Below are positions 36,701-48,100 of a DNA stretch of 64,000 nt, piece after piece; the first letter of the stretch is position 1; every line of letters begins with the position of its first letter. The notes beneath the pieces are model-generated. The model saw only the letters and a program-made list of their open reading frames with translations, did no database searches and was not told the DNA's origin. The position numbers and the translations under genes were made by a program. The stretch spans positions 69,701,832-69,765,831 of the forward strand of contig OV277862.1 of NCBI GenBank assembly GCA_922989275.2. The letters run 5' to 3'. This DNA comes from Gari tellinella. Its lineage: Eukaryota; Mollusca; Bivalvia; Cardiida; Psammobiidae.

Positions 36701-38806
36701 CTCTGTGTCACCACATATATCATCTATCAGCTGATTTATTTCATCATCATCTGGTTTACGTCTGAAAGTTAAGTAAATCATGTAAATATGTCATTCTTGA
36801 AAAAAATTCTTTTCGTGTCCCTTGCAACAACACCGGACAATGGCAGACATTCTTTCAAATCAGACAATACAAAAATCTTGGCTAATGAAAACATACTAAT
36901 GAAAAGAAAGGTGAAAGAAGCCATCGAGATCAGACAGCGGGAACCTCCATCAAACAGGGACGAGGGCTTGGAGCTACCCTCCATCTACACACCTCTCCTC
37001 GAGTCAGGTGACCACACCAGGTCACATGACCAACACTAGTTGATCAGTCAGTGCCGACGAAGGACCGGACACTTCATAAAATTACACAGGCAGTGATAAT
37101 TTTAGAAATCAGATGAATGAGTCCTAGTCCTACTCCTAGGGATGCACATTCTGTAAAACAATGAGTCCTTGAGACAAACATTGAGTCCTTGAGGTAAAAG
37201 CTTAACACAATATCTAATAACTTATTTCTAGTTTTGAAGACAGGTGACTACTTAAAGCAGGTTGAAAGTAAAGCAGAATAACTTTCAACCTCCTTTAAGC
37301 TACTATTTGCTTATGAGTAATAGGTTAATAAAGGCGAGAAGCTATGGGTCCATGGGACTCGTAACTTTTTAAATAATGAGTCCTTGGCAATTTTAATTAG
37401 TAAAGGACTCGGGATGCGTAGGTAAAATTATCACTGCGCAGGTAATCTCAACATTGCTATGAGTTATGGAAAACAAAATAGAGTGAATCATCAAGAGCAT
37501 GGAAACAACCTTTTTAGTCGTATCAAGTTTTTTTTTGTTTCTTTTCTTATCTTAATAAATTCTTATTTGAATCTGTTGTATTCGAATAATAAACTAAAAG
37601 TCACGAGTATGATACTCTGGAGACTCTTGAAGACAGGAGACTAAGCCTCAGACTGATACTAATGTATAAGGTGGTTGAAGGTCTGGTACCAGCCCTACCA
37701 ACATCCACTTTCACAAAACCGGCAAAACCAAGAAGAAACATCAAAGCAACCAGATTTAAAGATTTCAGTACAAATAATATAATAGAAAATCAAGTATGCA
37801 ACAATACAAGAGGGCTCACAGTACCAGATAGCAAGACCCATCAATACAAACACTCGTTCTTTGTAGACACAGTAATACAATGGAACAAACTGCCAGACAG
37901 CACAGTGCATGCTGATTCCGTAGAGGCGTTCAAAACAGCCCTACGAGATTATCGCCAATAATTTGGCGACTCTTCTCACCGTCGTGTAAAAGCCTTTAAG
38001 GATTCTACGACGTATTGATACAGATACAGTATTCCTCAGAAAACAATATTCGGAGCGCCGAATACATTGTGGCAGTCCTAAGAAAGACAGAGGGAAACAG
38101 AAAGACACAGAGAAAAGAGCTAGAGGGAGGGAGGAAGGGTCTGAGGTAAAAATTAACGAGAGAGAGAGCAGTCATGTCTATCTACCAAATTGGCTTATCA
38201 TTAGGGGTATTTGACTGGCAAAACCAGCTATTCCAGCAATGCTGATAACACCACGAATTAAAGAGCTGATCAATCAAACAGTTGCTTATGGATTATGGTA
38301 TGCATCCTATACTCAACATTTTCATTTTGCATTAGATTACGACATTTATGAGGAGCCGAGAGGTTGCGATCTAATGAATTCTTTGTATTCAACTGGGATT
38401 TTGCTTAACGCAGAAATATTACTGAACTGTAACCTTACCTCAATTACCAGTCAAATACGCAAATTACCCACAGTGAAAGGGACATAATCCACTAAGGGGA
38501 GTTACTCTGTATATTAGACGGGTCCTATTCGCTTATATTATAATGTAGCGAATTGAAACCCTTTCTGACTGAAAGCCCATGATATAATAAGAAAAAGAAC
38601 TGTCAGGTCTAACCTGCTGTTAAGGTCTATACCTCCTCATTTGTACATGCCGGTATATTTCAGCCAGGCAACCCATGTAAACAAAACTAAAAATAATAAT
38701 TTTAACACCTTTGAGATTTTGAGTGGGTCACTTTCCGGTCTTTATTCTTTTCTGTCGTAAATTTTGACTCAACCTCGTCTAGTAGATCATCAATGTCGTC
38801 AGCCAT
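30745..38806 (-). CDS. CFAP418: CFAP418 (C8orf37), cilia- and flagella-associated protein 418; complete, six exons
   Basis: Minus-strand exons in coding order: 38806-38709, 36761-36695, 34907-34843, 33270-33205, 32120-31972, 30842-30745; 543 nt, 180 residues plus TGA, all phases consistent and all introns GT-AG. Start [16 protein letters not shown] and end KWVCGKH match the conserved ends of the vertebrate protein. In between are the acidic [12 protein letters not shown] segment, the [12 protein letters not shown] block, paired cysteines ([15 protein letters not shown]), [16 protein letters not shown], a lysine-rich KSKLNKKK and CCQCS. The start codon sits in AAAATGG, a good initiation context. 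Human CFAP418 is 207 residues; the shortfall lies in the variable region encoded by exons 1-3. The protein is needed for photoreceptor and ciliary maintenance; human mutations cause cone-rod dystrophy, retinitis pigmentosa and Bardet-Biedl syndrome. The gene is head to head with VAP. Intron 1 holds LINE and Penelope-like remnants. Confidence 0.95.
31089..31340 (+). mobile_element. Family A MITE in CFAP418 intron 5
   Basis: TTAA-bounded, full length, core GTGCCTTAAGACAC. Confidence 0.85.
31752..31951 (-). mobile_element. Family A MITE (reverse), left end lost
   Basis: Starts inside the element at GCTGAAGAAAATAGTTCC and keeps the right end GGGGTAATGGGTTAA, 21 bp from the CFAP418 exon 5 boundary. 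Confidence 0.8.
32158..32483 (+). mobile_element. Family B MITE with an internal 37-bp triplication
   Basis: TTAA-bounded; hairpin GAGGGCTCCTTAAGGAGCCC. A 37-bp unit starting CAAACAGTGTATC occurs three times from 32203 to 32313. A further decayed B follows to about 32660. Confidence 0.85.
32860..33480. mobile_element. Rearranged family A copies
   Basis: 32860-32911 is a family A right end directly followed by a core (AAAGCAGGCTGACAG) and another right flank, as if two copies recombined. 33320-33430 is a further A copy with a shortened core. Confidence 0.55.
33540..33990 (+). mobile_element. Family B MITE containing a nested family C copy
   Basis: B core CTCCTACAGGAGCCCTCTG. The right half resumes after 33903 with AGTCAGCCATGGACTAGC. 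The C copy occupies a TTAA site between them. Confidence 0.75.
33690..33903 (+). mobile_element. Family C MITE, young copy
   Basis: TTAA at 33690-33693 and 33900-33903. Terminal AACCCTTAGCCCGCCA and inner hairpin GAGACGCCGAGTTACTCGGC. It differs from the copy at 53401-53614 at only about four of 214 positions. Confidence 0.9.
34328..34769 (+). mobile_element. Family A MITE interrupted by a SINE 3' fragment
   Basis: Left and right A parts are split at TTCAGTGGAG. The insert, about 34532-34717, contains GATTTGTGCCTGAAACAGTG and ATATGACTGAAATACTG, matching the body and tail of the SINE at 56201-56468 without its tRNA head. Confidence 0.8.
34933..35650. mobile_element. Family F MITE with two family A insertions at TTAA
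   Basis: F ends AACCCTGTGTTAAGCGAC and GGTGGCTTAACACAGG; core GCAGAAGGCTCATATGGG. A copies lie at 35001-35255 and 35372-35633. The first has lost its last bases, with GGAGTAATG joined to CAGGGC, as expected from deletion between TAATG repeats. Confidence 0.8.
35738..36013 (+). mobile_element. Family A MITE
   Basis: TTAA-bounded, with a small duplication in the core (GCAGAAATTGCTGCAGAATG) and in the right flank (ATGACT repeated). Confidence 0.8.
36209..36461 (+). mobile_element. Family A MITE
   Basis: TTAA-bounded, near consensus, core GCATCGTAAGATGC, in CFAP418 intron 2. Confidence 0.9.
36780..37060 (+). mobile_element. Penelope-like retroelement C-terminal remnant
   Basis: The frame at 36788-37039 reads [15 protein letters not shown], then [12 protein letters not shown] and a stop. 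This KEAI-I...P..NRD-G-ELP-IY pattern is how Penelope-like elements end. Opposite strand to CFAP418, about 20 bp from exon 2. Only the tail remains. Confidence 0.65.
37089..37440. mobile_element. MITE with CAGTGATAATTTTA ends, carrying a deleted family A copy
   Basis: Inverted ends GGCAGTGATAATTTTA and AAAATTATCACTGC. Inside, 37201-37328 is family A with most of the core missing (AGCAGAATAACTTTCAACC). Confidence 0.65.
37606..38040 (+). pseudogene. LINE reverse transcriptase 3' fragment
   Basis: Reads [20 protein letters not shown], then [18 protein letters not shown], then [18 protein letters not shown] and a stop at 37959-37961. That is the typical end of a CR1/L2/Jockey-type ORF2. The 3' tail forms a GACTCTTCTCACCGTCG-type hairpin region. 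Truncated at the 5' side by insertion, as LINEs often are. It lies in CFAP418 intron 1, opposite strand. Confidence 0.8.
38041..38700. other. Rest of CFAP418 intron 1, nothing recognised
   Basis: An AG-rich stretch (38085-38175) and an 82-codon open frame at 38239-38487 without a known motif. I see no repeat family here. Confidence 0.4.
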
Positions 38807-39193
38807 TTTCAATAAATCGTGAAATCTTTATTATCGAGAAACAGCTTTTCGGATGGTTTCCTTCATTTTGATAAATTTGTAGAATTACGTTAAATTTATT
38901 TTTACGAATGAATTAAAATTAATTACATTAAAATAAAGTGTTGTATATTAAAAGTTACAAAATTTAATTTTTAATAGTCTTTTGTGGATTAGTTTTGAAT
39001 TATTTTAGTTCAATGTGACTGCAAACGTAAATATTAATTTTACATTTTACCGCTTTATTCTCACTCAGACCTCTTTTTCGGGCGGCTAATTATGCGCATG
39101 CGCAAGTAGACGGAAAAGACAAGTAGCAGATGTGTAAAGTTCCTGCATATCTCAATTTTCGTCCGACAAATACCTTTTCCTAGAACATCGAAC
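38807..39193. promoter_or_regulatory. Divergent CFAP418/VAP promoter region with an NRF1-type site
   Basis: The two start codons face away from each other across 387 bp that contains no recognised repeat. TGCGCATGCGCA at 39093-39104 is a perfect palindromic match to the NRF1 consensus, in the most GC-rich patch of the interval (about 39071-39115) and about 90 bp upstream of the VAP ATG. NRF1 sites are common in bidirectional housekeeping promoters of animals. No TATA box is evident. Shared use by both genes is inferred from position only. Confidence 0.6.
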
Positions 39194-42100
39194 ATGTCTA
39201 AATTGGAGCAAGTCTTGGCTATTGAGCCGCAAAATGAACTTCGCTTCAGAGGTGGTTATCAAGATGATTAATTTTGTTTATGTCACACTTTTTCTTTCGG
39301 GGTCAAAACAACAGCCCCTTGCTTTGCTTCACTAGTCATGTTTATTAAATCATTCGACCAATAAGTTTTCTAGAAAGATATACCAGTAAAATTAGATTTA
39401 AATTAATTAATTGACAGTGGTTAAAAGGTATGACAAGTATGAATTCTTGTGTTTTAATAGTTTTGTAACCAAAGTGGATTTGTATAAATTTGACAGGTCA
39501 TGTCTATTTGAGTTTTGTAAAATTAAATTGCAAATTACAGTATCACTGATTGACTGAACACTTTCAGCTTTACTCTTAAATTCAAACCGAATGTCCTTTA
39601 CAGTTGTGGAAAGTTCCCTTTTGTACAAATGTATGGGCGCAAATGTATCTGTATCAATACGACATGGCTTTGTGGTAGAGCGTCGGCTTGCAGTGCGGGA
39701 GGTTGTGGGTTCAATCCCAGGCCGGGTCAAACCAAAGACTTTAAAATTGGTAGTAATGGCTTTCCTCCTTGGCGCTCAGGATTTCGGGTTAGCATTACAA
39801 CTGGTTCCTCGGTGTCAGGATAAAGTGACCGGCCGGGTACAGTCCCATTGATGCACCTAAAAGGTGCCCCTGCTCGGAATACCCGAAAGGGGTGTGTAGC
39901 AGTATATAGAGAAAGAAAGAAAAAAAAGCATGCACAGCCAATGGTCAATTTTAGCCCACCTCTTAGTTTAATTAGTGACCAGCTGGCTAATTTTAGACTT
40001 GTCTCTACAGTACAAAGGTATAATACTATAAAGATTCATTTAAAAATGAGAGGACATATTCTATATTCTTTGTCTATGTAAAACCCAGCAGATTTTGCTG
40101 GGCATAAAATTTCTTATGAAGTAAAGTATCTTTTTAAACTTAAAAGTAAGACTACCAATACATTCAGGATGCAAATATACACCAACTTGGTACCAAAAGA
40201 AATGTATAAAACACTTTTATTTTACTTTTAATCAGAGAGTTTTAAATCTGATGTGTTCTGTCAGTGTGTACTAACAGACATGTAAACAGTGATAAAAAGT
40301 ACATCATGATCCACTGGAGATTTTAAAAAGTTTAAAATTAGACTAATAGCTTGATTTGAGGTCAGAAATTGGTCTCAAAATTATTTTTAATAATAATTGT
40401 GTAATTTTATCTAGTAAATTAAACGAAACCTGTGATTTTACTGAATTTGGCAAACGTCATATTTTCCCTCCCATATAGATGCAGTGTTGTGTCTAGGTTC
40501 AAAATTTTGGGGGACACTGTGTCCCACTGCCAAAATTTCAGGGGAACATTTGGTATTTTCGGGGGACACACTAAAAAATTTTTAAAACACGATAGGCATA
40601 CCTTTTAATTAGAAAACTATTTACCATCTGTAGCTGTCTCTGGACGGGAAATCTGATTTTTGTCTTTTTCTTAATATGTGGTAGCGATAGTCTTGGTTCA
40701 GACAATTTTGGAGGAGTTTCCTCTTGAAACACTTTGTTTAGACAAAGCATCGTCTGCTAGTTATCTATTTTAAACAGATAGAAAATCTGTCAAGCGCAAC
40801 CGCTTCGGCGCCATTATCACAAAGCGGAACGGACTGGCTTACATACCGATTCTATATGCCAATATTCTTCACATATATTATACGCGCACAGTCTATTTTC
40901 AATACTTAGATTAATCTCACTTTATGATCTCTCTATTCTCCGGAATCGAGTTGGAATGGAGCAGAAACTAATGGAAATTGCCTAAAATGCGATTTTTTTT
41001 CTCGGCGCGCACATCTGCCCGAGCCAGACGAATTTTTAATTAAGGGACAATCGTGAAAAAAAATGAAAAAATGCGGGATTCCCGCAATGCCGGGACCTAG
41101 GCACAACACTGTAGATGGTATTGCCATGAGACCAAGAGATGGCACCTGACACAAAATTAGCATGACGTCACAGGGGTTCATTGATGAGACTACAACAATA
41201 AAAATAATTACATATACCTTTTCGTTCATATACCAATCTTCATAATTTGAGTGAATCATAGCTTGATAGGCTGGTCATATTTCTTTTAAACTTGTGCAAG
41301 AATAATCACACTTTATACTGTGCTGATTTTTACCCTGACAAACAGTACAAACCTTCAAGATCAGACACTGAATTTTCAGTGCCATGATCGATCTTGGTCT
41401 ACACTGTGCCACAGTTTGTAATTTCTGTCCAAAGGCATTTTTTTGTGAAATATTAAATATTGTTGTAATATATATCTTCTTTTTTTACTATTCTAGGTCC
41501 CTTCACAGAAGTTGTGACTGCAGATCTGAAACTAATAAACCCATCTGAGAGAAGAGTATGCTTCAAAGTAAAAACAACAGCACCAAAACGGTACTGTGTT
41601 CGACCAAACAGCGGTATCATAGAGCCAAAAGGGTCTGTGAGTGTATCTGGTAAGTAGAGGGCAAAACAACACTTCAAACTGTAATATTTTAATTATTTAT
41701 ATAAAAGTCCTTTTACATCACTACTTATTGGGAGGCTGAAGGGTCAATTATTACTTGTAAGACATCAGCAAAAAAGAAAATTAGAAATGTAATGTCTTTG
41801 TCAGTGAGATAACAGCTAAATTTTAAAAACTATATTAAGCAGAAACGAAGAGAATATTTCAAACTAAAAAAGCTCTATGGCCAGGGCTTTTTCTGGTGTA
41901 TAAACAGGTAAGCAGACCCATTCCCAATGAGAAATTGTAAAAATAATTCCCAATTCTAGAGAAAAAAAAATCCCATTTTTTTTAGCTCTTCAGATTGTTC
42001 CTTATATTAATAATAAAGTCAAAAATAATAATACCAATGGTAGGAAAAACTAGCTACTGGTAACAGGCCTTTCGTCCGGCCATAAGTTAAAAAACAAATC

Positions 42101-45100
42101 CAAAAATTCTTCCCAAATCATTTGATTTTTCGTGCCAAAAAATTACCAAAGTCAGACATTGCAGTTTTCACAAAATGGCCATAAAAGGTCTGATGACTCA
42201 ATCAAAATCTATGTTGTTGCAAGGATTCCAGTGAGTAGTAACAACATAGGGTTTGGTGGAGGCAAAAAGGTATCCTCACTTGACATCATATTTAAATTTT
42301 ACTTATATCTTTTCAGTTATGTTGCAACCATTTGAGTATGATCCTAATGAAAAGAACAAACATAAGTTCATGGTGCAAACTATGTTTCCTCCAGAAGGAA
42401 AAATTGACAATCAAGAAGCATTGGTAAGAAAGTGTTGTACACACGTATCTAGTCAAGCCCGTGTTCAGCAACTATTGAATGAAGAATCTCAGAAAGCAAC
42501 TTTCTGCATTACTTGTGTAATACAGTAGACCATAGCGAGTCTTATTAGCTCGCCTGTTCGTAGAACAGCAGAGCTAATGTCATACCCACGGCGTGAGCGT
42601 GGCCAAGGTTAAAGTTTTTTGGAAGGGTTGTTTTATAGTTTAATACTTGTGCTAAGGTGCTGAAATTTTGTATGGAGGTTCATTAGGGGTCAAACATTGT
42701 TGTTATGAAGTTGGAATTTAAAAATAATTTTAATTTTTGTAAATATTTGACACGATTTGGACTTAGTTGTTTTGACTACAAATCACCAGGTTAAAGGTTG
42801 CATAGGTTGTTTAAAGTTTAATATAACTAGACTAAGACTCAACATTAATTTAATAATAGTTCTAAACTGAAAATTGATTTTATACTTAAACTTTAAACAG
42901 GCGAGCGTCAGGTGGCTTTGACACCCATTTCTGGTATATCCGTGCATTAATTGTAAACTCTAGAATTGTATTACATACATTAACCTATAACCCCATAGCC
43001 TGTTTCTAACTTTGAAGACTGGTGTCCACTTAAAACAAGTTGAAAGTAAAGCATAATGCGCCTTAAGGCACATTCTGCTTTACTTTCATCTACCATCTGC
43101 TAAGATTTAGAAAATATTTCTTGTGGTACATGTTCATGACTGTATAAAAAAATTTCCATGGAGGAATATATTGATCTACTAAAAGGCACTTCTATAGGGG
43201 AAAGGGTTAAGAATGTAATAATTTTATATGCCCATCTTCATAGGGGAAGTATTGCAATACATGGCAATGTCCGTCCGGGTTTTCTGCACATGCTTTGACA
43301 TATGAATTTAGTAAATGACATTGTTTCGATGAACTGCACCTTGAGTTTACTTGTTGTCGCAATTCTTTTTCCATAAGGTATGACCCTTTATATTGGAAAT
43401 ACGTATTTTAGCACTTTTTTCCCCACATGTTTTGACATATTGAACTGAAATTTTACACATGACATTGTTGTGTTGATCTGCATATCGAGTTTGCCACAAT
43501 TCTTCAGGAGTTAATTTATGCTCCTTTTAGAAATTAGAATGTCAACCTATCCTTGAGTCGACAAAGCCCAGTTCACATTAACTGATGTTCATTTCAGTGG
43601 AAGGAAGTTTTGCCAGACCAGTTGATGGATTCAAAATTGAAGTGTGTTTTTGAAATGCCAGAGACTAGGGAATCTTCTGTGGTAAGCGTTTGCATGATCT
43701 TTCCTGCCTCATATTTTGTATACAAAACTGCACAAAATGCAGCTGCTGTTGTATACAAAGTGCTACTGTTTGTGGATTTCAGACTGATTTTTCCTAACCT
43801 GAACTATATATTCCAACCCCGGTACTTAACTTGATGAAAGTTAAAATATGAGTTTGTTCGACTTAAGTGAGCTCAAATTATCAACTTACAGCCGAAGCAA
43901 TATGGATAAGTTTAACTTAAACAAGTTCTAGTTATCGATATTCATCTGTATTAGCACTGCAAACTAGCATAAGATTCCAGTAGGGTTGCAAGCTAGAGTT
44001 AAAAGGTTTGACCATATACTCCCTCCATGCATGCTTGTAAGAGATGACTGATACAGCTTCTGCACCTCTTATTCTTCAACAGTGAAGTCTGTGAAACTAT
44101 ACAATAATATACAGTAAAACCCCATGTAACAACCACTGAATTAAATTATTTTGAGGTTAAAGCAAGATGAAAGTAAAACAGAGATCCTTTAAGAGCTTTC
44201 TCTTTTACTTTCATCTTGTTTTGAAAGCTACCTCATGTCATTCATGAATACAGAAAATTCACATTCTTTCTAGTGGTCGTTATAGAGGGGGTTTTCTATA
44301 TTCTATCTCAAATATGTAGACTGACAAGAATCTGTAATATATACAATATATTCTTTCTCAAATATGTAGCTTTATTGAGATTCTGAAAACTTTTTGTGAT
44401 TAGGCAGGTTATATAATCAAAATGGTGCTATGGTGTTGCAGTGCTTGTTTAAAAAATCAAAAAATCTTGCACAAGCCCTGGGAATTGCTATTAGGCTAAA
44501 TAAGTGGGTCCCAGTACTTGGAAGTGTATTTACATATATATGCCTTCAATACAGCTTAATGAAATGAAGTACTTGATTATTTTTATTTTTACAAATAAGT
44601 TATTTAAAATCCAGTTGAATGTGGTCTTGTCTGCACATCCTGTAAAACAAGGAGACTAAAGGAGTATTAATTTTGCAAAGCGAAAAAGCCCTTTGAGTAG
44701 TCAAAGCTTGTGGTGTAGAGATTAGGATTTAAGTATTTGAAATTCATGTCATATAACATATAAAAAGAAATAAAACATGGTGATTTTGGAGGCAGTATTG
44801 CTAACAAACCAGCAAATTTTGTGAAAACAAGTCGAGTTTTGAATTTGCTTTTGTTGACATTCGAACAAGAAGAATTTTACAGAGATGCTGCGAATGCAAT
44901 GGTTTGCACAGGTCTTGAAAACCCTTAAATTTGATACCTTGAAGTTCATCGTAAGTCTTGAAAACCCTTGAAATTATATAAAAGCTCTTGAAAACCCATA
45001 AAATTGATTTTGTAGTAAAAGGTAGAAAAAAACACGAAAACTCTTATTTATACCAGATGTTTGGCTGCACTCAGTAAACCTATTTTGTAGACAGTGATGC

Positions 45101-48100
45101 TTCTTCTTAGAGGATGAAAACGACGACTTTCTCACTCACAGTGTACATGAAACACTTTACCTGGTCTGTAGCCACTCGTCAGAATCATTTGACCTTTGCA
45201 CAACCTCCCAAAATTTCTCGTAAAATTTCTCGTAAACCAACACCAAAACCTTTTGTAAGGAAACGCTTAAAATGCAAATCATCACAACAAGAATTTGACA
45301 CTTTTGTGTATGATGCTTAAGGGAATGGGTATATACACCCCTGCCTCTGACAGTCTATTCCACATATTTTCAGTACTTGAAAAATATATACAGATATTAT
45401 GAGATATAGGAAATGGAGTGTTTTAAACGAAAGTTTAGGCAGTATTCTGGCTTTAAGCTGTCATTCGTATTTAACACCAACTATGGGTCTTCATTTATCA
45501 GCAATGGGTCGTGTTGTACTGTTGGACTTCTATAAAGGAAAGGCTTTAAACATATCAACATCTGCATGTTTGACTTGCCTAATTTGTACAATTATAATAT
45601 ACATTTATTGTATCTTTAAATTATTTTTACTTAAAATAACTTTTATATGATATCTCACTTGCTTTTTACTATAAAATTATGCATCCTTAACCCATTACCA
45701 AATAACTTGTTTCTTTTGCACTTAAGATAAGTGACCACTTAAAACAGGTTGAAAGTAAAACAGAATGCGATTTTCTGCTTTACTCTCATCCTGCTTTAAG
45801 CTACCGACTGCAAGAATATAGAAAATATTATTGTGCATATTGATGACTGTACAAAATTGAACTATTTGCTCCAGTGGAGGAATGAATTAAATGTGTCAAA
45901 AGGCATATTTATGCGGTAATGGGTTAATATATATACATATATGCATTATATATGTATACATTTCAGCCACAGTCTTCAGCTGTTCAAGAAGAAAAGGTAA
46001 AAGCTATAAAACGAGAAACTGTTCAGACTCGTCCCGATATGTCTTCGTCATCAGTGCCCCTAAAAGTAAGGTGTTACTGCACTGGTGTTTGTCACCAAGT
46101 AGCTGCATTAATCAGAGTTCAAGTAGACAGACAAGGGTGATTGGCTGCTTCATAACACACAGCATTGTTTGCTTAACCTTTAGTCTGCCATTCTTTGCTT
46201 CATGATCATCAGCAGCAAGAAATTTTAACTGCAAATTGTAGAATATCAGTCCTCTTTGAATCTAAGTCTTTGTTTTTGGTTAAATGTTTAAGACAGATGG
46301 TTACTTAAAGCCAGGTGACAGTAAAGCAGAATGTGCCTTAAGGTGCATTCTGTTTAACTTTCAACTGCTTTGATACACCTGTCGTCAAAATTAGAAACAG
46401 GCTATGGAGTAAAGGGTTAAAGGAAGAATATCAATCAGTTTAGATACTGCTGATATGTCAAGTTACTTGGCAGCTGGGGCCCATTTCATAAAACTTTGTA
46501 CAACAAAAACGATCGTAAGTCAAAACTTTAAAATACATTTAATTTCTGAGTGCTCTATCTAATCCTGTCTTGTGACATCTCTTTGGAATAATCTTTTCAA
46601 GACGATTCCAAAGAGATATTACAAGACAGGATTAGATGGAGAAATAAATAATAATTGAGACTTTTATAATCTGATTTACAATAACATTTGTCATACGAAG
46701 TTTAATGAAACAGGCCCCTGATCTGGATATAACCAATTTACAAATATTACAACAAGCTTGGCAGGGTAAAGGTTATCATGTTGTACAACTATCCTTTCTT
46801 TCATATACATAGTTCATGATATAGACACAGACTTTGGTAGTGGTTCTTCACATCAGTCAACTCTTAGTTGAAGCTTCCTCTGGCAATATGTCTAATATCT
46901 GTCTTTACAGATTATGTTGATCTTTCACTAAATCAAAGTGTAGTGGTAGTTTAGTTTGTGAAACTTTTAAGTGCAGATGAATCCATTTTCACTGGCATAT
47001 TCTATGGAAACAAACTAAAAACAAAAATCATTTATGCCCCATCAACAATACAATTGGGGGCATAATGTTTTACACCTGTCCATTTGTCAGTCCCTCCACA
47101 TATGGTACATACTTTGCCCATGTAACTCCTTCAATAGTTTGCAAGCTACAACCTTATAATAATTTACAGGATGTTTTCTCATATATACCACAGATGTGGG
47201 TATAGTCCTGATTTTGATTTCCGTCAGTTTTCAAAGAAGTTTCAATCGTTGATCTAATGGGGCTTCATGTGTTTTACATACACATGTCTAGTTTACTTCT
47301 AAGATAGAACTAGAAAATTATCTATGGCTGATAAATGAAAGTTCATGTTGTTCATCGGTGAATCTTCTTGCACATCAATTAAGACCTTGTTCTGATGCTA
47401 GTAGGTGTCTTTTTGTTATACACCACTTATTTCGGGAATCCCTATGATCAAATTCCACTACTTTAAAAAAAATGTATTAGTTCCTACATGTAAGTCAACT
47501 GACTAACACATGATTGTCTGCATTAACCTAGGTAGTTATCTAGAGCTGACTGATAGACAAAGTTTCTTTATGTAGTTTTAACACCAATATATTTCATGTC
47601 TTTACTTTAGATACTGAAGGATACTTATACTATTCCTATTCTGTATATTGTCTGCTTTACACAGTCTTATACAACTTGTTTAACCCATTAGCCCATAAAT
47701 ACACCAGGGATTTCCCCAGGCCGTTTTCGCCTGTCGCGGGCGACATGTCTTCCTTCCAGGCGGTCTATTCGCGACATGCTTTGATCTTGCCGACATGCCT
47801 AAATCTGTAAAGCGACTAGCCTTAATCACGGCTCTGTGTTGTGTACTCGAGTAAATTGTTTCATATGTCAAACGCCGTCACGCGTGTCGGGCGTGAGCAT
47901 AGCATCATCAACCAATCACAAGCCGAATTTCCCTATCTAAACGGTGATCGACAGGGTCTTGGATTATTTCTATTTCACCGAGATCAACTTTTTGACGTTT
48001 CTAAAACCGTTAGCAATGGCGAGTACTGGAACATGATTTTCGGAAAACAAGCTACCAATTACGCTGGGAAAAAAAATACTAGCCGAAACCGGAATCTCAG

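Noticed and set aside
36778..36984. Minus-strand 68-codon frame next to CFAP418 exon 2
   Set aside because: Shadow of the Penelope-like remnant on the plus strand; the real exon ends at 36761.
39629..39851. tRNA gene near 39665-39735
   Set aside because: A and B boxes are present, but the sequence does not fold as a full tRNA and continues into a SINE body and A-rich tail.
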